Source of the DNA: Piromyces finnis
Lineage: Eukaryota > Neocallimastigomycota > Neocallimastigomycetes > Neocallimastigales > Neocallimastigaceae
Assembly (NCBI GenBank): GCA_002104945.1
Contig: MCFH01000044.1
Coordinates: 248,001-312,000 of the forward strand
DNA: 64,000 nt
Reading direction: 5' to 3'
Both the position numbers and the translations under genes were made by a program. This document shows, piece after piece, positions 1 to 16,708 of the stretch. The notes beneath the pieces were generated by a model that saw only the letters and a list, made by a program, of their open reading frames with translations, was not told the DNA's origin and ran no database searches. Within the stretch, counting starts at the first letter, position 1; each line of letters opens with the position of its first letter.

Positions 1-1306
1 TATATATTTTATTAGTATTGTGATAAATGAATTAACTTTACCAAATTTTAAAAACATGTCAATATGTCAATATGTCAATATATATAAGAAAAATTAAAGG
101 AATGTTAAAAGAATAGGTTATTACATTTACTAGACCAGCAATATTTTTAAGAATTTTTAAGCATTATCTTATTTTATGCGATCCATAGTAAAGATTACTA
201 CTAGTTAATAAATACTAAAAAATAAAAGAAAAATATTAATAAAAATAAAAGAATGTAATGTTTTTTATTGTTAAAAGGTAATTAAATTTTAAATTATTAT
301 TATAATATAATTATATTAATTTATAAATAAACTTTTTTTTCTTATAATTAAATACATTTATAAAATTATATATAATATTTTATATTTCATTTTCTCTCAT
401 AATATGAATATTATGAACATTTATGAATATAATTTAAATATACCTGCTTCTTCAATTTATTAATCTTCATTTTCCAATTAACTTTTTCCTCAAGCTCTAA
501 CGATTTGTTTTAAATCATTTTTCATTTATATTTAATTTAAAAATATATTAATAAATAAGGTTCATCATTCGTTATTATTTGTATATTTATCGGTTTTATA
601 ATTAGTATTGTTTTTTTTTATGTAATATTATATAATAATTTTTTTATTTTTATTTTTAATATTAAATAAATAAAATAAAAAAAATAAAAAATTAAAAAAA
701 AATAAAAAAATAAAAAAAAAAAGGATAAATATTCTTTTTGAATATTTAACAATCTAAATTAGATGAAAGAATAGAATATTGGATTATTTTATATAACCTA
801 TTTACATTAATATTTATTTTCATTAATATTAAAGCATAATAGGCCCGAGAAAAGAATTTTAAGAAAAATAAAGATTAAAAAAATTATACTTTATATTTAA
901 ATAAATACAATTTCGTATCAAATAATATAAATAATTAATCATTAATAATCATCATTGAAAGAAACAACTTCAAATATTTTGGATATTGTTATTCTCAAAG
1001 TCAAACAAAAGTTTCTATTATTCCATATTACATGATATTTGGATATAATATTTTTAAAATATATATATATATATATAAATCCAACAATTAAAGAATTTTA
1101 ACAATAAAAGATTCTAAATAACTCTTTGTTTATTCTCTATTGTTTTTAATTTAAAAAATATTTGCTGGCATATATAATAAAAACAATAATAAAAATAATA
1201 ATATCAAATTTTAAGAAATATAAAGTTGGAAAATTAAATTATAAATTAACAATTATATACATAGACATCTTAAAAATATATAAAGTAATAAAAAGTAGAT
1301 AAAAAA
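1..1306. other. AT-rich intergenic spacer
   Basis: Almost pure A/T with homopolymer runs (for example around 640-720). I see no coding frame or structured RNA. The last 100 bases are presumably the promoter and 5' leader of the following mannosyltransferase gene. Confidence 0.6.
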
Positions 1307-2992
1307 ATGAAAATATATTTAAAGAAAAAAATTATTGCAACTTTAGTATTAGGTATCGTATTATTCATTGGTTCCTTTTTATTAATTTTATCAATTGCTA
1401 ATAAAAATAAAAATTATGCTGTTGAAGAAACCATTGATGACATTTTAAATACAAACGATGAACATATGAATATGTTTAACAATGATGAAAACATTAATGT
1501 TGATTTTGACAGAACAAATCCAATAAATAATAAAGAAGATGCTAATATTGACAATGAAAATGTTAATTATTCAAATGAGATTCAATATGATGAAGAAGCA
1601 GAAGAAAGAGAATCTGAATTATATCTTTGTAATGAAAATCTAAAAATGTTAAAAGATAAACTTAATTCTACTATGAGAGAAAATACTAAGAAAGAAAATC
1701 TTATGGAAAACTTTGCATACAAATATTTAAGTACTGATATTGTATTTAATAATTTTGTTGATATAAGAAATCGTGCTGAACTTCATACCATGCTTTGGAG
1801 AAAAATTTATGGAGATGGTCCATATACATCTGCCACACCAGATATTAATGATGTTATTTTGAATCCTGGTAGTTTAACTGGAGATAAAAAACTTTTAGCT
1901 ATTCTTCATAAAAAATTATACCCATGGCTCTATGAAAAATTTAAATCACCTTCTAGTCTTTTAAGAAGTTTTAAGGGTAAAGGTATTGTCATTTGTACTG
2001 GTTCATATCATTTTAGATTTGCCAGAAGTACAGTAGATACATTAAGAAATGTTATTAAAACAAAACTTCCAATAGAAATTATGTATGTTGGTTTATCTGA
2101 TTTAAGTGAAGAACATAGAAAAGAATTGGAAAGTTATGAAAATGTTTTCTGTACTGACGTTACACAATTCTTTGACAACGATATTATTTTTATTAGTGGT
2201 TTCGCTGTTAAACCTTTTGCTGCTTTGGCTTCAAGATTTGAAGAAGTTATTTTAATTGATGCCGATGCAACTTATATTCACGATCCAGCCGAATGGTTTG
2301 AAGATGAAGAATATAAGAAAACAGGTGCACTTTTCTTCAAAGATAGAACATTATATCCAGGTCCACATGGAGGTTCTGAATGGATTCATGAATGGATGGT
2401 TGAACCAAGTGAATATGCAAAGAATTCACGTTTTTACAATGAACTCTCTGCTCATGAAATAGAATCATCAACTGTTGTTATAAATAAAAGCAAAAGATTA
2501 TTAGGTATGTTATTAACTTGTAAATTTAATGAGCAAAAAATTAGAGATCGTGTTGTCTACCAAAAAGTTTTTGGTGACAAGGAAACATACTGGATGGCAT
2601 TTGATATGGCGAAAGAACCATACTCTGTTATTCCTCATCCAATTATCTACATTGGTGAAATTAACTATGGAGAAGACATCGAAGATAAGAACCAAAAGCA
2701 ACTCTGTGGACATATTGGACATACTGACCGTAATGGTAGAATTATGTTCTGGAATGATCACATTATTAAAGATAAACATGAACCAAAATATAGTAATCAA
2801 CTTTTAAGATTTGAAGGATGGTTTTATGAAGATTTAGAAAATGTCGAATGGACTGATACTTTCCATTGTGCTAACATTAAAGATGACTTTCCAATTAATG
2901 AATTCACACAAGAAGAAAAAGATATTATTAAAAGTATTCTTGATAGAGAACTTGAGAAAAAGTTTGTTTTAAATGCTGGTACTTCTTATTAA
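1307..2992 (+). CDS. Mnn1/GT71-type alpha-mannosyltransferase, type II membrane protein
   Basis: Intronless, 561 residues. A short Lys-rich cytosolic tail is followed by one membrane anchor (about residues 9-31), an acidic/Asn-rich stalk (about 35-130) and a catalytic domain (about 150-545). This is the layout of Golgi type II glycosyltransferases. Family marks seen: 'KGIVICTG' near 225, a DxD metal/sugar-nucleotide motif 'LIDADATYIHDP' with Asp318 and Asp320, then 'FFKDRTLYPG' and 'ESSTVVINKSKR'. These fit the fungal Mannosyl_trans3 family (Mnn1/Mnt2, CAZy GT71), which adds alpha-1,3-mannose to N- or O-glycans in the Golgi using GDP-mannose; that activity is known from the family, not shown here. 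The start is the first in-frame ATG, in an A-run context, directly ahead of the membrane anchor. A full-length paralogue lies at 19246-20832. Codon choice is somewhat richer in C-ending codons than in that paralogue. Confidence 0.85.
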   Translation: MKIYLKKKIIATLVLGIVLFIGSFLLILSIANKNKNYAVEETIDDILNTNDEHMNMFNNDENINVDFDRTNPINNKEDANIDNENVNYSNEIQYDEEAEERESELYLCNENLKMLKDKLNSTMRENTKKENLMENFAYKYLSTDIVFNNFVDIRNRAELHTMLWRKIYGDGPYTSATPDINDVILNPGSLTGDKKLLAILHKKLYPWLYEKFKSPSSLLRSFKGKGIVICTGSYHFRFARSTVDTLRNVIKTKLPIEIMYVGLSDLSEEHRKELESYENVFCTDVTQFFDNDIIFISGFAVKPFAALASRFEEVILIDADATYIHDPAEWFEDEEYKKTGALFFKDRTLYPGPHGGSEWIHEWMVEPSEYAKNSRFYNELSAHEIESSTVVINKSKRLLGMLLTCKFNEQKIRDRVVYQKVFGDKETYWMAFDMAKEPYSVIPHPIIYIGEINYGEDIEDKNQKQLCGHIGHTDRNGRIMFWNDHIIKDKHEPKYSNQLLRFEGWFYEDLENVEWTDTFHCANIKDDFPINEFTQEEKDIIKSILDRELEKKFVLNAGTSY

Positions 2993-4225
2993 AGAAATTA
3001 CAATTCCTATATACGACACAAATTTTATATTATGTTAGTACATCTAAAAAAAAAAAGTTCATTAATGAAAATCGTAAAAATTCAAAATATATAGATATAT
3101 AAATAGATTAATATAAATCAGTTATTGTTTAATATGTGTATATATATTAAGTATATATATTATAACTATACTATTTGTTTTATTTTCATTTATTTTTAAT
3201 GAAACTTTTATATAAATAAATCTTTCTTTTTAAAATTATTTACTCTATATTTCTCTATGTATTACAAAAATAAAATAAAGTATTACTAAAAAATTTTTTT
3301 AATAAATTCCTAAAATAAAAAATCATTACTTTAATAGAGGGTATATATATAATAATAATATGTGTTTTCCATTTTATGTTAAAAATGTTAAATCTATAAA
3401 TTAATTGAAAATTAAGCATTTCTTTAATGTAGGTATATGGTTTATCTATTTACTAAATTATTGATTGGATAAAGATTATAATACAAAAGGGAATTATTTG
3501 GATTTAATTCTAACCCTAATAATAATTAAAGATACTGTCACATTTTTTTATTCTGAATTTAAAAAATAATATTAATTATAAAGTTTGTATATCGTAAAGT
3601 GTTTTATTAATATAATTAAATTATAAAAAAAAGGATTTATTAAATTCACTTGTTAATGAAAATATTATAGAAGCATAATTATAATATATTAATGACAGAG
3701 GTAATACAACATTTATAAATTAAATTGATAATTTTATGTAGAATGTATTATTTTATGGTTATAAAAACTAAATGACAAATGAATTAAGACAATTTAATTA
3801 TACTAATAATTTAATATTTAATTCAATTAAAAGAGAAAATAAAGTAATAAAAGTAATGTTAAAATTAAAAACAGATAAAATAATGATAGAATTAATATAA
3901 GAAATTTTTATTAATAATAAAAGATAGGAACATAAAAATTGAATAATTAAATTAATTCAAATAAAGAAAATAACTAAAATAAAATCCTATTTTTTTTTCT
4001 TCTTTTTTTTCAATACGTCATTATTATTGAATAAGATAAGATTATAATTAAAATAATAAAAATAAAAACCTAAAAATTTAAATAATGATAAAATATGATT
4101 TACATTATAAAATTTAATTCAAAGCAAAAAAAATAAAAAAAAAATAATAATAATAGCTTTTATTTTTTTAATTTATTAAATATTTGTTGAAGTTTTTAAT
4201 AATAATAATAATAATAATAATAATA

Positions 4226-4268
<43 letters not shown>

Positions 4269-4564
4269 TTATATGATTTTTATAATATTGATAGTGTTTT
4301 GTTTGGTTTAATAGATATTAATATTTCAAATTCATAACATTTAAATTTATATTAATTTTATTATTATAATTATTATTACTATTATTATTATAAATATCAC
4401 GAATACTCATTAATAATGATTCAAAATAAATTTAGGTGCTAAAGTTTAATTTATTATTATATATATAATGAATAATATTTGAATAATAAAACTTGAATAA
4501 GATAACTTATTTAATTATTGCAAATTTTAAAGAACACTAAAAAAAATTGTAAAAAGAAAAGAAA
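2993..4564. other. AT-rich intergenic spacer
   Basis: No coding frame or structured RNA was recognised. It includes a self-complementary (AAT)n-(ATT)n microsatellite at 4199-4267. Confidence 0.6.
4199..4267. repeat. (AAT)n joined to (ATT)n, palindromic microsatellite
   Basis: A run of AAT units switches directly to ATT units, so the two halves are reverse complements and could fold into one hairpin. A longer version of the same arrangement lies in intron 1 of the next gene. Confidence 0.9.
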
Positions 4565-7584
<3,020 letters not shown>

Positions 7585-8339
7585 AAATAATCTATTTATA
7601 TTTTTGTATATCATTTAAAAATGATCAATAAACTAAATATATACATATATAATAATAATTAAAATAATAATTAAAATAATAAAAATGATAGTAATAAAAA
7701 ATAGAAAATAAGTTTATATTGAATATTTCATAAATCGTTGTTTTTCTTAAACATTTATAAAAAATAAAGTATATATATACCTAATTTTTTATTAATACAT
7801 TGTTTAAATATTAATAATAATATATTTAAATTAATGAATATGTTTTATATTTATATATTATAATACACGTAAATATTATGCCATTACTAATATTTTACTC
7901 ACTTGTCTTATTATTTTGCCTTTTACATAACCAATGGAATTACCGTTCCACTCATTCTCTTTACCTTTTTATTTTTGCCTTTCTTTATTTTTAGGATAAA
8001 ATTATCACTATATTTTTGCTAATTTTAATTAAAAGTCAAATTTAATTTTTAATTTAAATAATTATATTTCACGAATATATACTTTAGTATATAAGTATGT
8101 ATATAATGAAAAATAAAAATAACCTTAATAATTTTTATTAATATCAAATTAAGTACGATGGAAAAGATATTATAAAAAATAAAAATGATTCGTAATTTAT
8201 TTGGTAAATTTTTATTTTAATTTTCTTTTTTCTTTCTTTCTTTTTTTTTTTTTTTTTTTTTTTTGTTTCTAAATAATTATAATGATTATCCTTTCTTATT
8301 AACCCTATGATTTTAAATTTATTTATTTATTTATTAAAT
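7585..8339. other. AT-rich intergenic spacer
   Basis: Nothing coding was recognised. It includes a long T tract near 8240-8264. Confidence 0.6.
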
Positions 8340-9508
8340 AACAATTAAATATAAAAAGCATTTGTCCACAAGAATGCTCTCTTATTGAAAATTTGACTCT
8401 GGAACAAAATATTAAAATATTTTCCAGTTTAAAATAATTTAAAATAAATAGTGATGATTGTCTAAAAAATGTTGGATTATTAAAAAAGAAAAAAGACCCC
8501 GCAAGGATTTTAAGTGGTAGACAAAAAATAATTATCAATTGCAATTTCATTTTTAGGAAATCCAAAATTTGTATTCTTGTATGAACCAACAACCGGTTAG
8601 ACCCACTTTCTAGAAGAAATATGTGGAATTATTTTAAATAACGTAAAGAAGGAAAAGTTATTTTTTTAACTACTCACTACATGAATGAAGCTGACGTTTT
8701 AACGGATCGTAAACTAATTTTACATAAAGGTGTCATCCGTTGTCTCGGTTCCAGTATGTATTTAAAAAAGCATTTCAATGTCATGTATAATCTTATCATT
8801 GAAAATCAAAGTTACCCAAAAATTTTATCCATTATAAAAAAAATATATTCCGAAAATAATGGAACAAAAAAATAAATATAAAAAAAATAATAATATTTAT
8901 TTGGTTAAATTACCAAATTCCTCCAACTCAAAATACTCTATTTACTTAACGAATTAGAAAATCAAGTAAAAAATTATAATGTTATATTGTTATACAAAAT
9001 TTTTCAATTTCCTTTCCATCCTTAGAAGAATTATTTATTCGTTTAGAATTACAAAAACCAAATTCCGATAATCTTAACACTCAAATTAAAAATAATTCTG
9101 TAGAATCGAACGACTCCGTTGTTTTAATTACATTAAATGTTAATTTCCCATTTTGCAACGAAACGTAAATTATGCATTTCATTAGCTATTTGCGCTTCAC
9201 CAAATCAGATTATCTTAGATGAACCCACACAGCTGGTATTGACCCAGCTACTCGTTTATTCGTATGGAAAATGATTAAAGAAATGAAAGAAAATAATAAA
9301 TCTGACATCATTTTAATTACACATTCAATGGAAGAGGCACAAGAATTATGTGATAGTTTAAGCATTTTAATTATAATATTTAAAAATAAAATATGCCAAT
9401 TGTTATATTGTTGAATTTCAAAGTAATCAACAAGAAATTGTACAAGAGTTACTTTTTGGATCTAAAAGTTACTTTTCCCTAAATAATTATAAATTCGAAT
9501 ATGTTTAA
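8340..9508 (+). pseudogene. Decayed ABCA-type ABC transporter with two ATPase-domain remnants
   Basis: Three-frame reading shows fragments of both nucleotide-binding domains of an ABCA transporter, broken by stops and frameshifts. First domain (about 8349-8875): Q-loop 'ICPQECSLIENLTLEQNIK', an altered signature 'ILSGRQK', Walker B remnant 'PKFVFLYEPTTG', 'RLDPLSRRNMWNYF', H-loop 'VIFLTTHYMNEADV', and 'GVIRCLGSSMYLKKHF'. A remnant 'SLEELFIRLEL' near 9023 corresponds to the end of that domain. Second domain (about 9165-9508): 'QIILDEP', 'IDPATRLFVWKMIKEM', 'DIILITHSMEEAQELCD', then 'YIVEFQSNQQEIVQELL'. Walker A and everything before it are missing. The second transmembrane block, which should separate the domains by over a kilobase, is also absent. 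The stops do not sit in GT-AG introns, so this is a relic and not a spliced gene. Confidence 0.85.
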
Positions 9509-10294
9509 TGATCTGGATGAACTTCTATCATTCATCACCGATATATATATTATACCAAAGGAATTATTAGTGCGTGTGAACACATTCAACCAGTTTATAT
9601 ATAGTGTTCTAATGGATACTTTTTATATCCGCCATACAGTCATTTTCAGCGTCAATGTGTTGTCCCTCATATATAATATATTTTGCTTGTCATTGTCTTA
9701 AATTTTCAACAATATTACTTGTATATCAAGTGCTAATCATATTAGTACATTAAGAAAGTGAAAGAATACTTCCTAGTAAATTTTAGTGTAAACTAAATAT
9801 ATTTTTTATTTTTAATATTAAAATTTTTACTTTTTAAAGTTTTTGATTAAAAATCTGTATTGAATAATAAAAAAAAAAAATTGTTATAAAATTTACAATA
9901 TACATAAATATATTTTGAACTCTTCTATAAGAAAAAAAAGGAATAAAATCAAAAATATATTTAAATAATTTTTTTTTTTAATTTTATTTTTATTTTATTA
10001 TTTTTTTAACTTTTTTTAATTATTTTTTTATTATGCATTAATTTTTTTTTATTATTTATTTATTATCAATTATATAATTAAAAATGAAATTTATATAAAA
10101 AAAAAGAAAAAAAAATAATATTTATAAAAAATTATTTTTTTTATAATTTAATGCTAAATATTATAAGGGGTGTTTATGCTTTTTTCCTTCTGAAAAATAA
10201 CGATTTTTTATGAAATATATTTGAATAAAAATGGATTTTCTGATATTCACTCAGCTATTTTTAATGGTTATTATTATTATTCTATATCATTAAT
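9509..10294. other. AT-rich intergenic spacer
   Basis: A 66-codon open frame at 9501-9701 shows no recognisable family and directly follows the transporter relic, so it may be more decayed coding sequence. The rest is A/T homopolymer-rich DNA. Confidence 0.5.
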
Positions 10295-12521
10295 TTAATG
10301 TGATTGAGCAATAAGCTTAGCATTAGCAATGACCTTTAAAATGTCCTTAAGGTTGTTCTTCCATTCATCAATTCTGGTATCTAATTTCTTCCATTCATTT
10401 TCAGTAAATTGTCTTGGAGTAGCACGGCTAATTAAAAACAATAATATATATAATAAATACATTAAATTCCATAATATATATATTAAATACAATTATATAT
10501 TATTACTAACTTGACAATAATAGTTTTATCTAATTGGTTCATCTTAGCATCAATAAGACCAGCTCTAATAACTATTATAAATTTAAAATCAATATTTTTA
10601 TAAAATTAATCATAAAAATCAAACTTATTTTTTTATTTCATATATCTAATTTTAAATTAACATTAATTTATGAAACTAAATTAAAAGTTACCATCTAATA
10701 TCCATAATTCAACTTCTTCTTCTGGAATATTTAAAGCTTCTTGAACTGCACTGTAACTGACTCTTCCTGGAATTTCATTTCCAACAACACTAACTAAAGT
10801 TAACATACGAATCTTCTTACTGCATTCATCACCATCTAAGGCTATTATTTAAAAATAAATTAATAAATGATGAGTTTAATATTTTTGATAATTAAAAATA
10901 TATCTTCTTATTCAAATCCAATGAACAATATAAATATTTAATCTTTAAAATTATAAATATTAAATACATTATTTATACATACAAAGTTCACTTAAGATGT
11001 TGTTGTGGCTAGAAACAAAGCTTTGATATTCATTGATATCACCTGATAAGAATACTTTAGCAAGTTCAAAAGATGGTTCAGAGCTAAGATTTTGGATAGC
11101 ATTTAATTTTAATAATTCTTCAAAGTTAAAGATATTTTCATTGTTAATAGCATCCTTTATAGCTTCACGTGCATTATCCTTTGATGAATTTAAAGTATTA
11201 GCATCAGCATTTTCAAAAGTAAGGAGATATTTGAATAAACATTCATAAGCTTCCATTCTATTAATGTTTTAATCATTACAGATTTTCATGATATATTAGT
11301 GCAAATTAGCAAAAATTTTATTTAATTGATTGTTATTATCATTATCATTATTATAAAAATATAATTTAATTAATAAATATTTATAATTATTTATATATTA
11401 TTATAAAATTTTTTATTATTAATGCATTCTCATAAAAAGGACTAATTATAATAAATTATACACTTACGGATGGCCAGATTCATTTAATAAGTTTCTTAAA
11501 GTTAAGAATAATTCTCTCTTTTGTTCAACAGTAGCATTCCAGTTTTTTAACCATAAATCTAAGTGAACTAAGTGATTTAAGATAATATCCATGTAGTCAT
11601 TCTTAGCAGAATATTTGACGATGGCAAGATAAACATCGTATCTTAAAGAATCATTAATTTCAAGATTGGAGTAAATGTTCTTTAAGCTTTAAAAAAAAAG
11701 GTGTACAATTAATAACTATTAAAGTATTTTTATTATGAAATTAACATATGTTTCTATCTATACTATTATTACATCTTCATTTTTCTAGATGGTTTTCCAT
11801 TTTGACTTTCACTAACAATGTTAGCTAATCTGATAAGTAAATCTTTTAAGTTTGATTTGACGCAAATAGCTATTTCTAAGTTGAAAATTGATTCTAAATC
11901 TATATTTCATAAATTTCGTATTGTATTAGAATTAATGAAAAAAATTCAATAATTTTCATATATTTTATTCAATTATGTTTATATTTTTGAATATTAACCT
12001 CTTTCACTCTTGATCTTGCTGAGAATAAGATCAGTTTCTTCAACAATCTTGGAAAAAGCATCAGCAACCTTGTCATTTTCTAATAAGTCAAGTAATTCAC
12101 TGTAGTATGGAGCATTACCTTCTTCTTCATCTTTTAAGGAACTGATTAAGTTAACTAACTTTAAAGACTATTTACATTTTTCATTTCAATTGATATTTTA
12201 TTTAAATCAACAATTTGTTTTGAAGAAGTTGAATTTTTATTTTATTTATACATGATTTATTTGAGTATTTTTATAATAAAAAAATATTGTAATTATTTTT
12301 TGTTTAAATTTATAATTTAATGTGAAATGGTAATTGAAAATATTAGTTATTTGTTATTTGACATACAAAATAAAATTTTTATTATTATTTAATGAAAAAA
12401 ATAATATAAAATAAAAATTAGTTCCTGATTTTAAATCTACTTTAATTTATAAATATAATATATATATTACTTCAGTTTTAATGTTTTCTTGTGGGAGAAT
12501 GTATCTTGATGAAGCTAACAT
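10295..12521 (-). CDS. EIF3M: Translation initiation factor eIF3 subunit M (PCI domain)
   Basis: Eight exons on the minus strand: 12521-12471, 12167-11999, 11899-11773, 11686-11468, 11257-10983, 10841-10692, 10571-10511, 10427-10295. Product 394 residues, close to the usual ~375-390. The order of blocks follows eIF3m: 'DLESIFNLEIAICV', 'SLRYDVYLAIVKY', 'KNWNATVEQKRELFLTLRNL', 'KIRMLTLVSVVGNEIP', then the winged-helix end of the PCI domain 'VSYSAVQEALNIPEEEVELW', 'VIRAGLIDAKMNQLDKTIIV' and a charged helix 'WKKLDTRIDEWKNNLKDIL'. eIF3m is part of the PCI/MPN core of eIF3, which binds the 40S ribosome in the cytoplasm. For exon 3 I chose the upstream of two possible acceptors because the extra residues match the family. 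It is encoded tail-away from WASP, with no shared promoter. Confidence 0.93.
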
Positions 12522-14060
<1,539 letters not shown>

Positions 14061-16708
14061 TTAATCTGACCATTCAGAAGAGTCTGAATCTGATTCATCA
14101 GAATCTGAGTCACTTTCATCAGCTATTTAATACAAATATACATATATTAAAAAAAATAATTAAATTAGATATAATAAAAATAAGATAAAAAATATGCAAA
14201 AAAAAAATCAATTTTATGAACTTACAATCACTTCCGAAAGCATCATTACGTAATGAAAGTGCTTGAGCTAATGCAGCAGCTAAATCATTAGTCTTATCAT
14301 TTTCTGCAATAGTTGGCTTTACACTACTAGTATCTCTAATCTCAGATTTATCAACATGTTTAAGGGAACCAATACCTGCATTTCTAATACTAGCTAGTAA
14401 ATCATTAGACATACCAATTTGTGGTCCTGATGAAGAAGATCCAACTGGAAGAGAAGGTTTTGGTCCAGCTGATGATCCTGCAGTAATTAAACCACTTGCA
14501 TCTCTCTTTTGAGATTCATCTATATGCTTGAGTGATGAGATACCACCAGCATTTCTAATACTAGCTAAAAGATCACTCTTGGCATTACCAGTTGATGGAA
14601 CTGGTGGTGGTGGAGGTGCTGGAATTGAAGCTGGAATTGAACCAATTGGTGGTGGTGGTGGTGGTGCTGGAATTGAAGAAGTAGCTGGTATTGGTCTATC
14701 TGGTGGTGGTGGTGGTGGTGGAATTGAGGAAGTAACTGGTGGTCTAACTGGTGGTGGTGGTGGTGGTGGAATTGAAGAAGTAACTGGTGGTTTAACTAGT
14801 GGTGGTGGTGGTGGTGGTGCTGGAATTGAAGAAGTAGCTGGTATTGGTCTAACTGGTGGTGGTGGTGGTGGTGCTGGAATTGAAGAAGCAGCTGGTATTG
14901 ATCTAACTGGTGGTGGTGGTACTGGAATTGAGGAAGTAACAGGTTTTGGTCTGTTTGGTGGTGGTGGTGCTGGAATTGAAGATGCTTGTTTTACAGGTTT
15001 TCTTGTTGGTGGTGGTGGTGGTGCCTTCTTATTTCTTCTATTAGGTGGTGGTGGTGGTGGTGCTTTTCTAACTTGATTTGATTTCTTTTGTGGTGGTGGT
15101 GGTGGTGGTGGTCTCTTTTTTGGAGGTGGTGGTGGTGGTGGTCTTTTTTCTACATAATAGAATATTTGGTTGTTTATAATAATACATGAAAAAAATAGTT
15201 ATTAATTTAATAAATAAAATAAAATATATGTTTTTAATAATTGTTTAGCATTAATAAGTTTTAACTATATATATTCTGTAAATTGCGTATTATTAAATAA
15301 CTATAACAATAGATTTAAGCTCAGAAATTTACCTTTCATTTTTGGAACTACTGGTATATCTAAAGATTTTGAATTTATCAATGAATCATGTTTTTTAATA
15401 AATTTATTAACAATCTTTCTGTTTTTATCATCCTCTAATATTTCTGGAGTTATACCAGCCTGTTTGAAAATTTCTTGCCATTCTGGACTAGCATTTTGTG
15501 TAACAAAACCTTTTTCTGGGTCAAAACCAACATAAACTTTATGACTATGAAATTTTTAATTAAAAAGATTTTAAAATTATAAATTTTATTTAATAAGATG
15601 ATAAAGATAAAGATTATAATTTTTATAAATATTTACACAAAATCAGTCGGTTTTCCTATTAAGCTCTTATCTATACCACCTTTCTTTCCTTTCTTGGATT
15701 TTGATTTAGACTTTGATTTACTACCTATACCAAAAAGACCTTTTTTACTCTTTTTTTCCTTCTTGTCTATAATTGAATTATTGTATATATTTATAATAAT
15801 AATAAACTTAATAAATATTTTTAAAACTATTTATTAATTATATATTTTTCGTTTTAAAATTTACGCTTCTTTTTTTTTTCATCCTTAGTTGAATCAATTT
15901 TAATTGTTGTAGTTACTGGTGATGCAGTTGGTAATTTAGGTGAACCAATTCTACTTGAAACTGGAGAAACTTTAACGTTAATGTTACGGTTTACAACACA
16001 ATTATAAAAAACATGACCTTCATGTTCATTGGTAAATGAAAATCCAGCCATACATTTCTTTTATTAAAATAATAAATAATAATGAGTTTTGTTAATTTCG
16101 CAAAGATTATTTTAATATTATATACTCTCTAAAGATTAAAAAAAAATTACAATGGTCATAGTATTAAATGGGAAAACATGTAAATATTCTTCATTTTGTT
16201 TATATGGCATATTTGTATCAATTTCATAATCCCATATTATTTCTTTCTTTTCCTAAAATCATTTTTATTTTTTATATTCAATTAAATTAAAATAAATTAT
16301 AAAAATATTATAAATTATTACTAATAAATTTATCTATATAATTACAAAAAAAAAGTCTTTATTTATTTATTTAATTGTTAAAAAAAAAAAAAACTTACAG
16401 GATCGACAATTTTAAAAGAAAAATCATTTGCTTTTTTAACAAGTGAAACTACACCAATAATTTTAGAATAGGACCATGTATTTGGATCCGGGAAAGCTAA
16501 ATAAAGCTTAACTACTGCTTGACTTATAATCTATTAAATATTATATAATAGCAACAACGATTATTAAGATAGTATTTTTATATTTTACAATATATAAGTT
16601 ATCTAATATTTTTAATAAATTTATATGTTAAAATTAATTTTAATTCACCTCATAGTTCTTTAAAATTGATTCAACACTATTTTTCTCGGATAACGATAAT
16701 AAATCCAT
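14061..16708 (-). CDS. WASP/Las17-family activator of Arp2/3
   Basis: Eight minus-strand exons: 16708-16649, 16530-16399, 16252-16151, 16057-15865, 15766-15637, 15544-15333, 15149-14226, 14122-14061. All are GT-AG and in phase; product 604 residues. An N-terminal WH1/EVH1 domain (about 1-125) includes 'VVKLYLAFPDPNTWSYSK' and 'KCMAGFSFTNEHEGHVFYN'. A Lys/Ser basic stretch (about 164-193) precedes a CRIB/GTPase-binding domain, 'IGKPTDFVHKVYVGFD' at 199-214. A poly-proline region (about 280-460) should bind profilin and SH3 proteins. Then come two WH2 actin-binding motifs, 'DLLASIRNAGGISSLKHID' (~465) and 'NDLLASIRNAGIGSLKHVD' (~524), a central helix (~563-584), and an acidic tail ending 'SEWSD' with the conserved Trp for Arp2/3. 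Two WH2 motifs plus CRIB resemble animal N-WASP; many yeast Las17 proteins lack the CRIB. Confidence 0.93.

Noticed and set aside
9501-9701. Independent small gene of 66 codons
   Set aside because: No family features; it directly follows and probably belongs to the decayed ABC transporter.
14528-15076. 182-codon Gly-rich open frame on the plus strand
   Set aside because: It is the antisense of the poly-proline CCA-codon region of WASP; the minus-strand gene has domains, introns in phase and a full architecture.
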